Source of the DNA: Chondrus crispus
Lineage: Eukaryota; Rhodophyta; Florideophyceae; Gigartinales; Gigartinaceae
Direction of reading: 5' to 3'
Assembly: GCF_000350225.1 (NCBI RefSeq)
Contig: NW_005179218.1
Location: 39,125 to 103,124, forward strand
DNA length: 64,000 nt
The notes under the pieces are model-generated. The model was not told where the DNA came from, did no database searches, and worked only from the letters and a program-made list of their open reading frames with translations. A program made the translations under genes and the position numbers. Each line of letters begins with the position of its first letter. The first letter of the stretch is position 1. Positions 31,639-42,665 of this stretch are shown piece by piece.

Positions 31639-34067
31639 TTGTCCCTCAAAACTTGAACATCCTTGATCACATCGTGCCCACGGTGTTGGTCCGGGATATG
31701 AACAGCCTGCAGGAATGGACTCACATGCTGCAGAGGATTTGGTTTCGGCCATCTTGTCGGGAGACGAATGGCAAATCGCATCCAAGCCGGATGAGAAGGT
31801 CCCTCATAGGGGACCGGATCTTCGTAACCAATTGGGAGACGTGTCGGCAAAGAGTCATCGAAATCTTTGGTCGAAGGCTCAAATCTCTCCCCATCGTCAC
31901 CTTCAACATCCGACCCACCGCGGAAAACCACATCAGCATTTAAGTCTGTCATCAGATCCACAATTTGGGTCTGGTTCAAGTTCCGAAGGGTTTGCTTGAG
32001 TTCCGTCATCCCCACATCCCCAACATCGCCAGTCTTCCGCTTCTTCCGCGGTCCGCCGGTCCTTCCCCGCCTCACGCGATTCGGGTTCGTCAGCGGTGTA
32101 GACGGTCCCCCTTCGGGAACAATATCGGCATTCAGAACACGAATATTCCTCTTGCGACTCGACTTGCGCACGGCCCTATCCCCATTACGGGTCACACCAC
32201 TTCTAACGCCAGGCCCAGAACCACCAACACCACGATCACCACGGCCACCTTCACCCGTTGCTGCAGAACCTCCACGGACCTCCTCAACAACCATTTGGGT
32301 TGGGTGTTCATCTGGTGCACGAGGCGGAGCAGGAAGAATTTCAGGTCCAAGTGCCTTCTTGATGACCCTGTTGATGGTCTCGAGCCGGTCGATAGTCCAC
32401 CTCAACTTGCCCTCAGGGTCCTTCTCTCCATTAAAAGACCACGCCGCCATTCTCGACCAAAGGGATCGTTCAATTGTGATACTCTTGCTCGGGGTAATAT
32501 TGACCTCCGTCTTGTACAGGTCGTCAACGGATATGTTATTATACTCGCAGATGGCCTGAAGATGCCGATGTAGAACTGCAATAAAAGTATAAAACTTGTC
32601 GCGAATGTCCGAGAACGTTCCCACGGTCTTGTTGTTGACCCTTTCAGCAACTGAATGCATAGCCAGGTAAAAAAAGGACGCTTCCTTGGTCGTAAAAAGG
32701 ACCTTGCTCGACATATGCTCAATGCCGATCTGACCGCACTTCTCTGTCACCTCCAAGAATATCTTGAAGCAATGCGGTCGCTCAGCCAAGTTGCGGCCGA
32801 CCAGCGTGTACTTCAGAATCTGACGGTCACTCAGATTCGGAAGGATATTTATATTTTTCAGAGCAGTAGCAATGACCCTGTCCGGCAGCTTGGTCATGTC
32901 CACATGCGGATTGCGGTTCGGCGTCACATTGTATGACGACACCGTATCATGCACGGAGTCACTGAACGACATCCTCTTTACGTTAGAGTTGGATGCGTTC
33001 AGGAGGGCCCCAATGCCCAGAATCTCAGCGTGAGAGACATAATTGTCATCAGTGAGACCGCACCACAACGTCACGCGGAGCAACTTAATTGCTTCCGTCC
33101 ATTCCGCTTCCTCGGCACCCAATTGAGTTAAAGCTGTGTGCCGATTCCGCCCATCCACAAGCCAAACTTCTTCTTCGATTTTCCCGCCTGCCCTGATTGC
33201 CTCGTGCAGGCCTGCGATTTCTCCGGGACTTCTCCTAGGGTCTTGCTTAAGGGCGACTGAGATTGTCCCGACGACAGGAAGGAACCCCCGACGTTTGAAG
33301 TCGTGCTTGAGGTCCCCCACGTGTTTCGGGTCAATCACACGCAACGTCTTCGGAGGGTCGCATATCAAGGCTATGTTGATCTCCGTTTGAAATTGACGAT
33401 AGCTGCCAGCGTTGACCATCGGAGCGTCCAACACGCGTGAATCAAGGCCCTCATCACCGGAATCCGGAACTTCCCAGACCTCTGTCCCGGTAACCTTCTT
33501 CCTCGTCGCTCCTTGACGTTGCGTCGTACTCGCGGATGCTGTTAGTCCTTCCATCCCCACCACGAGGTTAGAGGCGTCAGGGTTCTTCGCAGTTACCTGG
33601 ACTTGTTTAGAACTAGCACCAGCACCAGTCATGTGCGTCTTCAAAACACTTTTCGGTAACCCCATTTCCTGAACGAAACACTCCCGGGAACATGCCATAT
33701 TGCTTTGGCTTCTTCCCTTGGCAACCCAAATGGCCGCAAACTTCATCTCTCCAGCATCACATGCATCATGCACATACTTGTTGCAGGTAGAGCACTTGCG
33801 CTTGTTCGGAGCACCAATTTGACACCAGGACGCATCGCATTTCCCCAAGTAGGAGCGGAAATTAGGACCTTGGTCGACTTTCTCCTCCTCATCTGAACTC
33901 TCGTAGTCGGTGAGGTCCTTCTCGTTCTGGGGTCCTTGGTCTTTCTTCGTCGGCGGCGTTTCTGCCGGAACTACAGGGTCTACGGCCATCGGAACGGGGT
34001 GTTCGCCCTCGTGCTCGTCTGTCCCCTTTCCACGGGATGAAGTCTCTTGGTTGTTCATCGGCTGCAT
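31509..34067 (-). CDS. C-terminally truncated PHD-ParB protein (copy 3)
   Basis: The reading frame is the same as copy 2 over its whole ~852 residues, including the satellite-encoded tail after the junction at 31638/31639. PHD-like finger, ParB-fold DGRNRHTA motif and basic region are all kept. Confidence 0.7.
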   Translation of the reverse strand: MQPMNNQETSSRGKGTDEHEGEHPVPMAVDPVVPAETPPTKKDQGPQNEKDLTDYESSDEEEKVDQGPNFRSYLGKCDASWCQIGAPNKRKCSTCNKYVHDACDAGEMKFAAIWVAKGRSQSNMACSRECFVQEMGLPKSVLKTHMTGAGASSKQVQVTAKNPDASNLVVGMEGLTASASTTQRQGATRKKVTGTEVWEVPDSGDEGLDSRVLDAPMVNAGSYRQFQTEINIALICDPPKTLRVIDPKHVGDLKHDFKRRGFLPVVGTISVALKQDPRRSPGEIAGLHEAIRAGGKIEEEVWLVDGRNRHTALTQLGAEEAEWTEAIKLLRVTLWCGLTDDNYVSHAEILGIGALLNASNSNVKRMSFSDSVHDTVSSYNVTPNRNPHVDMTKLPDRVIATALKNINILPNLSDRQILKYTLVGRNLAERPHCFKIFLEVTEKCGQIGIEHMSSKVLFTTKEASFFYLAMHSVAERVNNKTVGTFSDIRDKFYTFIAVLHRHLQAICEYNNISVDDLYKTEVNITPSKSITIERSLWSRMAAWSFNGEKDPEGKLRWTIDRLETINRVIKKALGPEILPAPPRAPDEHPTQMVVEEVRGGSAATGEGGRGDRGVGGSGPGVRSGVTRNGDRAVRKSSRKRNIRVLNADIVPEGGPSTPLTNPNRVRRGRTGGPRKKRKTGDVGDVGMTELKQTLRNLNQTQIVDLMTDLNADVVFRGGSDVEGDDGERFEPSTKDFDDSLPTRLPIGYEDPVPYEGPSHPAWMRFAIRLPTRWPKPNPLQHVSPFLQAVHIPDQHRGHDVIKDVQVLRDNQFSGGTIRFRPIYTAAPSYALDSPHCCRPFLAQILRTAAHCQ

Positions 34068-34498
34068 CTTGAAAACTTTGCTGAGTGTTGTAAGACGTGT
34101 GATGAGTATGTGTGTGTGATGAGTATGTGTGAGTTTGTGTGAGAATGTTGTGGGAATTGTTGTGTGCGTTGTGGGCAGGTCTCGTGTCCAACTCAATGCG
34201 GTTCGATTTATAGTCTTCGAACAGAGGATTTCTGAGCCCCCAGCGAAGCAGTTTGACCAATAAAACGGTGCAATCTTCCTTTCTCTTAACCAATAAACGG
34301 TCGCCACCAGGAAGGTAATCTGGGACTCCAACCGGCCGTGTCCCTGCTTTACAGCAAGAAAGGTAATTTCAGAGCTTTAACCAGTCGTGTCCCTGCCTTA
34401 CACCAAGAGAGGTAATTTCGAGCTTTAACCGGCCGTGTCACTGCTTTACACCACGCATAAAAAAATTAACCAAAAATTGCCTTGCCCAAAAATGGTTT

Positions 34499-34637
34499 TG
34501 TCGCGCGACAAGATTTCCAAATGCTGTATGGGTGGCCCCCCATACTGGAATCAACCTCGAAAAAATTACCAAAATATTTGTCCAGTTTTAGTATGGCTGG
34601 CCACCCATACAGCATTTGGAAATCTTGTCGTGCGACA
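34499..34637. mobile_element. MITE-like inverted repeat, unit 3
   Basis: Identical in structure to the unit 2 copy. Confidence 0.75.
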
Positions 34638-34786
34638 GCCCCCTTTCCCGATCACAGGTGTGACACGTGTGGAATGAACAAATGGACAACCCTTTTTATT
34701 GTTATTGCAACTAACTGCCCTTGACCTTACGTTCTTCGATTTCCTTTCCACTTGAATAGAAAAGGTTGATGGCCATGCCGATATCT

Positions 34787-35824
34787 CTAGCGTGGTGCCC
34801 TCTGTGACTCTATGCTCGTTTTGACCTCCTCCAATTTATCCCTTGCTTTTTCCATGTGGGCAAATCCCTCCTTGAATTGGTCGAGAAGGTCGGAGTTGTT
34901 TTCGCGAAGAACAAGCCTAATGGCAGCAAGATCATTTACATGACGTTGCATCTGAACAAGTTTCTTGACATTGGCGGCATAGCTCGCAGGTAATTCTTCG
35001 GTAATGTTTGAGAGCTCATCTTCATGTCCTTCATATTCCGACGGCGACGGCAACGGTGATGGGGGTGATACACCTCCGCCCTGACAGTTTTTACTACTGT
35101 GTGACTCCCCAGATTGTTGTGTTTGTTCCAGTATCCTTTGTTGGGTTTCACGGTTTTGTGGAGATGCAGTTCCAAGTGACGTTTTTGGAGTAGACGTTGT
35201 CAGATCATGCGACGATGTATCACGTCCTGTTTCCGTTGTTGCTGGTTGTATTTCTTCCACATCCACAGCCTCTTGATTACGACGCGGAACGGGAGGAAGG
35301 GGAAGCGGAACATGATCAAACAACACAGGATCTACATCTTCATCATCTTGTACAGCTTCTCTCTGCCTTTTTGGGAGTCGAAGAGGGGGTATAACCTCGT
35401 ATCTGCGTCGGTGGGAGCTGCGCCGCGATTGTGTTATACCTGGTGCTTTCTGTGCCCTAGTATGGGGGCGTGTTCGTGGTGCAGGTGTAGGTGCAGATTC
35501 AGGTCTAGCGATTGCTTGGCTGTCTGAGAAACTTTGGAGTTGCTCTTCAGACACTACCTGCACAACCCTTGCAGGGCGGTTTGTCAGTTCGTCTCCAACC
35601 TTTTGTGCTATGTGACTCATTACGACGGACGGGTCGGAGGAGACCGTCATCATCCGTCGAACGCGTTGTAAACGTGCTTCTCTAGCGTATCCCGTAGTCG
35701 CGGATACATTGTGCTTGATACACAAGTCCTTCCATTGGCATGCAATTTTCTCAGCTATTTCATCCTTGTTTTCCTTCGACAGGGCGATGATAACGTGGTT
35801 TCCGTTATTTATGACGGACGGCAT
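34787..35824 (-). CDS. Companion coiled-coil protein (copy 3)
   Basis: 345 codons. Private changes are PKRQREAV (others PKRQGEAV) and GRDTSSHD (others GRDISSHD), plus MMTVSSD shared with copy 4. Changes are amino-acid substitutions only, in the predicted disordered region. Confidence 0.65.
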   Translation of the reverse strand: MPSVINNGNHVIIALSKENKDEIAEKIACQWKDLCIKHNVSATTGYAREARLQRVRRMMTVSSDPSVVMSHIAQKVGDELTNRPARVVQVVSEEQLQSFSDSQAIARPESAPTPAPRTRPHTRAQKAPGITQSRRSSHRRRYEVIPPLRLPKRQREAVQDDEDVDPVLFDHVPLPLPPVPRRNQEAVDVEEIQPATTETGRDTSSHDLTTSTPKTSLGTASPQNRETQQRILEQTQQSGESHSSKNCQGGGVSPPSPLPSPSEYEGHEDELSNITEELPASYAANVKKLVQMQRHVNDLAAIRLVLRENNSDLLDQFKEGFAHMEKARDKLEEVKTSIESQRAPR

Positions 35825-36129
35825 ACTGTAACAAAAAAACTCTACGATTAGGCGCTTTTGACCGCAGTGTAAAGTGCGCCCTAAACAACCTAAATGGTTG
35901 CCGTTATTTGTGACGGACGACATATAAAAAACTCTACGATTAGGCGCTTGTGATCGGACGCTTGTGATCGCAGTGTGAAGCGCGCCTTGAACAATTTAAA
36001 TATTAAAGTGTGAATGCCAGATCCGCCCGCCAAATATGGTGGAAAAGCAGCGCCTGCGCCTAGAGTAAGTCCGTCAACTCCCCAACTTGACCATCTCTGC
36101 AACCGGTGCTTCCAGGGCACCCGTCCACT

Positions 36130-36865
36130 GTGCGCTGCGCCCATAATCGCACAGGGCACAAATTAAATTTTGCGCACTGACATTTTATTGGCTGTGCGCC
36201 GCCGTCGGCAAAATTTGGGCCAGAAATGGGCAACAGCAATGTGGCGAATCCAGCCCGTATGAGAGTGCCGCCGTGTAAATCGGCCTAAAACGTATCGTCC
36301 CACCGGAAAATTGGCTCCGTCAAAATCACCCAGAACGATACGTTTTGAGCCATAAATCGTAGTCAGTACCGAAATCCCACATACGACGATTGAGGCCCGG
36401 ACAATACGTTTTTTGTCATTACGTATCGATCCTGACATATGCACAAAACGTATTGTCCTGCGGGAAGTGACGACGGAACTACACATACAACATTAAATTG
36501 CGACGCCTTATTGCGTAGTTCGTACGTGCGCATTGGGACGCAGTGGGTCTAATATGAGGCCCTGCCACTAAATCTGCCTGCTGTAATATGGCTCCCAGGA
36601 GGATACGTTTTGGGCATCTGACAAGGTTGCCAGACGCCGGACACGGTACGTGATAAAATATGAAGTTAAAAATATTGTCTGTGCGCCGCGCCTATAATCG
36701 CACAGGGCAAAAATTAAATTTTGTGCACTGATATTTTATTGGCAGTGCGCCGCCGTCCGCAAAATTTGGGCCAGAAATGGGCGACAGCAATGTGGCGAAT
36801 CCAGCGCGTATGAGGGTGCCGCCGTGTAAATCGGCCTGAAACGTATCGTCCCACCGGAAAATTGG
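36130..36865. repeat. 551-bp satellite, unit 3
   Basis: One full copy plus 140 bp, joining unit 4 coding sequence at 36865/36866. A private change is TTTTGTGCACTG (others TTTTGCGCACTG). Confidence 0.85.
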
Positions 36866-39294
36866 TTGTCCCTCAAAACTTGAACATCCTTGATCACATC
36901 GTGCCCACGGTGTTGGTCCGGGATATGAACAGCCTGCAGGAATGGACTAACATGCTGCAGAGGATTTGGTTTCGGCCATCTTGTCGGGAGACGAATGGCA
37001 AATCGCATCCAAGCCGGATGAGAAGGTCCCTCATAGGGGACCGGATCTTCGTAACCAATTGGGAGACGTGTCGGCAAAGAGTCATCGAAATCTTTGGTCG
37101 AAGGCTCAAATCTCTCCCCATCGTCACCTTCAACATCCGACCCACCGCGGAAAACCACATCAGCATTTAAGTCTGTCATCAGATCCACAATTTGGGTCTG
37201 GTTCAAGTTCCGAAGGGTTTGCTTGAGTTCCGTCATCCCCACATCCCCAACATCGCCAGTCTTCCGCTTCTTCCGCGGTCCGCCGGTCCTTCCCCGCCTC
37301 ACGCGATTCGGGTTCGTCAGCGGTGTAGACGGTCCCCCTTCGGGAACAATATCGGCATTCAGAACACGAATATTCCTCTTGCGACTGGACTTGCGCACGG
37401 CCCTATCCCCATTACGGGTCACACCCCTTCTAACGCCAGGCCCAGAACCACCAACACCACAATCACCACGGCCACCTTCACCCGTTGCTGCAGAACCTCC
37501 ACGGACCTCCTCAACAACCATTTGGGTTGGGTGTTCATCTGGTGCACGAGGCGGAGCAGGAAGAATTTCAGGTCCAAGTGCCTTCTTGATGACCCTGTTG
37601 ATGGTCTCGAGCCGGTCGATAGTCCACCTCAACTTGCCCTCAGGGTCCTTCTCTCCATTAAAAGACCACGCCGCCATTCTCGACCAAAGGGATCGTTCAA
37701 TTGTGATACTCTTGCTCGGGGTAATATTGACCTCCGTCTTGTACAGGTCGTCAACGGATATGTTATTATACTCGCAGATGGCCTGAAGATGCCGATGTAG
37801 AACTGCAATAAAAGTATAAAACTTGTCGCGAATGTCCGAGAACGTTCCCACGGTCTTGTTGTTGACCCTTTCAGCAACTGAATGCATAGCCAGGTAAAAA
37901 AAGGACGCTTCCTTGGTCGTAAAAAGGACCTTGCTCGACATATGCTCAATGCCGATCTGACCGCACTTCTCTGTCACCTCCAAGAATATCTTGAAGCAAT
38001 GCGGTCGCTCAGCCAAGTTGCGGCCGACCAGCGTGTACTTCAGAATCTGACGGTCACTCAGATTCGGAAGGATATTTATATTTTTCAGAGCAGTAGCAAT
38101 GACCCTGTCCGGCAGCTTGGTCATGTCCACATGCGGATTGCGGTTCGGCGTCACATTGTATGACGACACCGTATCATGCACGGAGTCACTGAACGACATC
38201 CTCTTTACGTTAGAGTTGGATGCGTTCAGGAGGGCCCCAATGCCCAGAATCTCAGCGTGAGAGACATAATTGTCATCAGTGAGACCGCACCACAACGTCA
38301 CGCGGAGCAACTTAATTGCTTCCGTCCATTCCGCTTCCTCGGCACCCAATTGAGTTAAAGCTGTGTGCCGATTCCGCCCATCCACAAGCCAAACTTCTTC
38401 TTCGATTTTCCCGCCTGCCCTGATTGCCTCGTGCAGGCCTGCGATTTCTCCGGGACTTCTCCTAGGGTCTTGCTTAAGGGCGACTGAGATTGTCCCGACG
38501 ACAGGAAGGAACCCCCGACGTTTGAAGTCGTGCTTGAGGCCCCCCACGTGTTTCGGGTCAATCACACGCAACGTCTTCGGAGGGTCGCATATCAAGGCTA
38601 TGTTGATCTCCGTTTGAAATTGACGATAGCTGCCAGCGTTGACCATCGGAGCGTCCAACACGCGTGAATCAAGGCCCTCATCACCGGAATCCGGAACTTC
38701 CCAGACCTCTGTCTCGGTAACCTTCTTCCTCGTCGCTCCTTGACGTTGCGTCGTACTCGCGGATGCTGTTAGTCCTTCCATCCCCACCACGAGGTTAGAG
38801 GCGTCAGGGTTCTTCGCAGTTACCTGGACTTGTTTAGAACTAGCACCAGCACCAGTCATGTGCGTCTTCAAAACACTTTTCGGTAACCCCATTTCCTGAA
38901 CGAAACACTCCCGGGAACATGCCATATTGCTTTGGCTTCTTCCCTTGGCAAGCCAAATGGCCGCAAACTTCATCTCTCCAGTATCACATGCATCATGCAC
39001 ATACTTGTTGCAGGTAGAGCACTTGCGCTTGTTCGGAGCCCCAATTTGACACCAGGACGCATCGCATTTCCCCAAGTAGGAGCGGAAATTAGGACCTTGG
39101 TCGACTTTCTCCTCCTCATCTGAACTCTCGTAGTCGGTGAGGTCCTTCTCGTTCTGGGGTCCTTGGTCTTTCTTCGTCGGCGGCGTTTCTGCCGGAACTA
39201 CAGGGTCTACGGCCATCGGAACGGGGTGTTCGCCCTCGTGCTCGTCTGTCCCCTTTCCACGGGATGAAGTCTCTTGGTTGTTCATCGGCTGCAT
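36736..39294 (-). CDS. C-terminally truncated PHD-ParB protein (copy 4)
   Basis: Same truncation and satellite-encoded tail as copies 2 and 3. The PHD-like finger matches copy 1 (DTGEMKF, WLAKG). Private changes are KHVGGLKHDF in the ParB-fold region (others KHVGDLKHDF) and RGDCGVGG with RRGVTRNG in the linker. The Asp-to-Gly change lies inside the ParB-fold segment and could matter. Confidence 0.7.
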   Translation of the reverse strand: MQPMNNQETSSRGKGTDEHEGEHPVPMAVDPVVPAETPPTKKDQGPQNEKDLTDYESSDEEEKVDQGPNFRSYLGKCDASWCQIGAPNKRKCSTCNKYVHDACDTGEMKFAAIWLAKGRSQSNMACSRECFVQEMGLPKSVLKTHMTGAGASSKQVQVTAKNPDASNLVVGMEGLTASASTTQRQGATRKKVTETEVWEVPDSGDEGLDSRVLDAPMVNAGSYRQFQTEINIALICDPPKTLRVIDPKHVGGLKHDFKRRGFLPVVGTISVALKQDPRRSPGEIAGLHEAIRAGGKIEEEVWLVDGRNRHTALTQLGAEEAEWTEAIKLLRVTLWCGLTDDNYVSHAEILGIGALLNASNSNVKRMSFSDSVHDTVSSYNVTPNRNPHVDMTKLPDRVIATALKNINILPNLSDRQILKYTLVGRNLAERPHCFKIFLEVTEKCGQIGIEHMSSKVLFTTKEASFFYLAMHSVAERVNNKTVGTFSDIRDKFYTFIAVLHRHLQAICEYNNISVDDLYKTEVNITPSKSITIERSLWSRMAAWSFNGEKDPEGKLRWTIDRLETINRVIKKALGPEILPAPPRAPDEHPTQMVVEEVRGGSAATGEGGRGDCGVGGSGPGVRRGVTRNGDRAVRKSSRKRNIRVLNADIVPEGGPSTPLTNPNRVRRGRTGGPRKKRKTGDVGDVGMTELKQTLRNLNQTQIVDLMTDLNADVVFRGGSDVEGDDGERFEPSTKDFDDSLPTRLPIGYEDPVPYEGPSHPAWMRFAIRLPTRWPKPNPLQHVSPFLQAVHIPDQHRGHDVIKDVQVLRDNQFSGGTIRFRPIYTAAPSYALDSPHCCRPFLAQILRTAAHCQ

Positions 39295-39725
39295 CTTGAA
39301 AACTTTGCTGAGTGTTGTAAGACGTGTGATGAGTATGTGTGTGTGATGAGTATGTGTGAGTTTGTGTGAGAATGTTGTGGGAATTGTTGTGTGCGTTGTG
39401 GGCAGGTCTCGTGTCCAACTCAATGCGGTTCGATTTATAGTCTTCGAACAGAGGATTTCTGAGCCCCTCGCGAAGCAGTTTGACCAATAAAACGGTGCAA
39501 TCTTCCTTTCTCTTAACCAATAAACGGTCGCCACCAGGAAGGTAATCTGGGACTCCAACCGGCCGTGTCCCTGCTTTACAGCAAGAAAGGTAATTTCAGA
39601 GCTTTAACCAGTCGTGTCCCTGCCTTACACCAAGAGAGGTAATTTCGAGCTTTAACCGGCCGTGTCACTGCTTTACACCACGCATAAAAAAATTAACCAA
39701 AAATTGCCTTGCCCAAAAATGGTTT

Positions 39726-39864
39726 TGTCGCGCGACAAGATTTCCAAATGCTGTATGGGTGGCCCCCCATACTGGAATCAACCTCGAAAAAATTACCAAA
39801 ATATTTGTCCAGTTTTAGTATGGCTGGCCACCCATACAGCATTTGGAAATCTTGTCGTGCGACA
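39726..39864. mobile_element. MITE-like inverted repeat, unit 4
   Basis: Identical in structure to the unit 2 copy. Confidence 0.75.
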
Positions 39865-40013
39865 GCCCCCTTTCCCGATCACAGGTGTGACACGTGTGGA
39901 ATGAACAAATGGACAACCCTTTTTATTGTTATTGCAACTAACTGCCCTTGACCTTACGTTCTTCGATTTCCTTTCCACTTGAATAGAAAAGGTTGATGGC
40001 CATGCCGATATCT

Positions 40014-41051
40014 CTAGCGTGGTGCCCTCTGTGACTCTATGCTCGTTTTGACCTCCTCCAATTTATCCCTTGCTTTTTCCATGTGGGCAAATCCCTCCTT
40101 GAATTGGTCGAGAAGGTCGGAGTTGTTTTCGCGAAGAACAAGCCTAATGGCAGCAAGATCATTTACATGACGTTGCATCTGAACAAGTTTCTTGACATTG
40201 GCGGCATAGCTCGCAGGTAATTCTTCGGTAATGTTTGAGAGCTCATCTTCATGTCCTTCATATTCCGACGGCGACGGCAACGGTGATGGGGGTGATACAC
40301 CTCCGCCCTGACAGTTTTTACTACTGTGTGACTCCCCAGATTGTTGTGTTTGTTCCAGTATCCTTTGTTGGGTTTCACGGTTTTGTGGAGATGCAGTTCC
40401 AAGTGACGTTTTTGGAGTAGACGTTGTCAGATCATGCGACGATATATCACGTCCTGTTTCCGTTGTTGCTGGTTGTATTTCTTCCACATCCACAGCCTCT
40501 TGATTACGACGCGGAACGGGAGGAAGGGGAAGCGGAACATGATCAAACAACACAGGATCTACATCTTCATCATCTTGTACAGCTTCTCCCTGCCTTTTTG
40601 GGAGTCGAAGAGGGGGTATAACCTCGTATCTGCGTCGGTGGGAGCTGCGCCGCGATTGTGTTATACCTGGTGCTTTCTGTGCCCTAGTATGAGGGCGTGT
40701 TCGTGGTGCAGGTGTAGGTGCAGATTCAGGTCTAGCGATTGCTTGGCTGTCTGAGAAACTTTGGAGTTGCTCTTCAGACACTACCTGCACAACCCTTGCA
40801 GGGCGGTTTGTCAGTTCGTCTCCAACCTTTTGTGCTATGTGACTCATTACGACGGACGGGTCGGAGGAGACCGTCATCATCCGTCGAACGCGTTGTAAAC
40901 GTGCTTCTCTAGCGTATCCCGTAGTCGCGGATACATTGTGCTTGATACACAAGTCCTTCCATTGGCATGCAATTTTCTCAGCTATTTCATCCTTGTTTTC
41001 CTTCGACAGGGCGATGATAACGTGGTTTCCGTTATTTATGACGGACGGCAT
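40014..41051 (-). CDS. Companion coiled-coil protein (copy 4)
   Basis: 345 codons; MMTVSSD as in copy 3, but PKRQGEAV and GRDISSHD as in copies 1 and 2. Confidence 0.65.
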   Translation of the reverse strand: MPSVINNGNHVIIALSKENKDEIAEKIACQWKDLCIKHNVSATTGYAREARLQRVRRMMTVSSDPSVVMSHIAQKVGDELTNRPARVVQVVSEEQLQSFSDSQAIARPESAPTPAPRTRPHTRAQKAPGITQSRRSSHRRRYEVIPPLRLPKRQGEAVQDDEDVDPVLFDHVPLPLPPVPRRNQEAVDVEEIQPATTETGRDISSHDLTTSTPKTSLGTASPQNRETQQRILEQTQQSGESHSSKNCQGGGVSPPSPLPSPSEYEGHEDELSNITEELPASYAANVKKLVQMQRHVNDLAAIRLVLRENNSDLLDQFKEGFAHMEKARDKLEEVKTSIESQRAPR

Positions 41052-41356
41052 ACTGTAACAAAAAAACTCTACGATTAGGCGCTTTTGACCGCAGTGTAAA
41101 GTGCGCCCTAAACAACCTAAATGGTTGCCGTTATTTGTGACGGACGACATATAAAAAACTCTACGATTAGGCGCTTGTGATCGGACGCTTGTGATCGCAG
41201 TGTGAAGCGCGCCTTGAACAATTTAAATATTAAAGTGTGAATGCCAGATCCGCCCGCCAAATATGGTGGAAAAGCAGCGCCTGCGCCTAGAGTAAGTCCG
41301 TCAACTCCCCAACTTGACCATCTCTGCAACCGGTGCTTCCAGGGCACCCGTCCACT

Positions 41357-42665
41357 GTGCGCTGCGCCCATAATCGCACAGGGCACAAATTAAATTTTGC
41401 GCACTGACATTTTATTGGCTGTGCGCCGCCGTCGGCAAAATTTGGGCCAGAAATGGGCAACAGCAATGTGGCGAATCCAGCCCGTATGAGAGTGCCGCCG
41501 TGTAAATCGGCCTAAAACGTATCGTCCCACCGGAAAATTGGCTCCGTCAAAATCACCCAGAACGATACGTTTTGAGCCATAAATCGTAGTCAGTACCGAA
41601 ATCCCACATACGACGATTGAGGCCCGGACAATACGTTTTTTGTCATTACGTATCGATCCTGACATATGCACAAAACGTATTGTCCTGCGGGAAGTGACGA
41701 CGGAACTACACATACAACATTAAATTGCGACGCCTTATTGCGTAGTTCGTACGTGCGCATTGGGACGCAGTGGGTCTAATATGAGGCCCTGCCACTAAAT
41801 CTGCCTGCTGTAATATGGCTCCCAGGAGGATACGTTTTGGGCATCTGACAAGGTTGCCAGACGCCGGACACGGTACGTGATAAAATATGAAGTTAAAAAT
41901 ATTGTCTGTGCGCCGCGCTTATAATCGCAGAGGGCAAAAATTAAATTTTGCGCACTGATATTTTATTGGCTGTGCGCCGCCGTCGGCAAAATTTGGGCCA
42001 GAAATGGGCAACAGCAATGTGGCGAATCCAGCCCGTATGAGAGTGCCGCCGTGTAAATCGGCCTAAAACGTATCGTCCCACCGGAAAATTGGCTCCGTCA
42101 AAATCACCCAGAACGATACGTTTTGAGCCATATACCGTAGTCAGTACCGAAATCCCACATACGACGATTGAGGCCCAGACAATACGTTTTTTGTCATTAC
42201 GTATCGATCCTGACATATGCCCAAAATGTATTGTCCTGTGGGATCTGACGACGGAACTACACATAGAACATTAAATTGCGACGCCTTATTGTGTAGTTCG
42301 TACGTGCGCATTGGGACGCAGTGGGTCTAATATGAGACCCTGCCACTAAATCTGCCTGCTGTAATATGGCTCCCAGGAGGATACGTTTTGGGCATCTGAC
42401 AAGGTTGCCAGACGCCGGACACGGTACATGATAAAATATGAAGTTAAAAATATTGCTTGTGCGCAGCGCCAATAATCGCAGAGTGCAAAAAATTAAACTT
42501 TGAGCACTGACATTTTATTGGCTGTGCGCCGCCGTCGGCAAAATTTGGGCCAGAAATGGGCAACAGCAATGTGGCGAATCCAGCGCGTATGACGGTACCG
42601 CCGTGTAAACCGGCCTAAAACGTATCGTCCCACCGGAAAATTTGGCGCCGTCAAAATCACCCAGA
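41357..42665. repeat. 551-bp satellite array at the right edge of the amplified block
   Basis: Anchors at 41402, 41953 and 42505 show two full copies and a partial third copy that ends near AAAATCACCCAGAAAATC at about 42,665. The later copies are more diverged (for example CCAAAATGTATTGTCC in a box). This array appears to be the pre-existing satellite into which the right breakpoint of the 5.2-kb unit fell. Confidence 0.85.

Larger units (their letters stand above)
31639..36865. repeat. Tandem 5,227-bp unit 3
   Basis: Near-identical to unit 2 in the PHD-ParB half. In the companion half it shares MMTVSSD with unit 4 (units 1 and 2 read MMTISSD), so the units are mosaics, as expected from unequal exchange or gene conversion. 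Confidence 0.95.
36866..42092. repeat. Tandem 5,227-bp unit 4 (rightmost)
   Basis: The last unit; at 42092 the satellite runs on with its normal sequence (CTCCGTCAAAATCACC) instead of switching to PHD-ParB sequence. This marks the original right boundary of the amplification. Confidence 0.95.

Noticed and set aside
21185..42092. CRISPR or rDNA-like array
   Set aside because: The unit is 5.2 kb with protein-coding genes; no short spaced repeats and no rRNA sequence.
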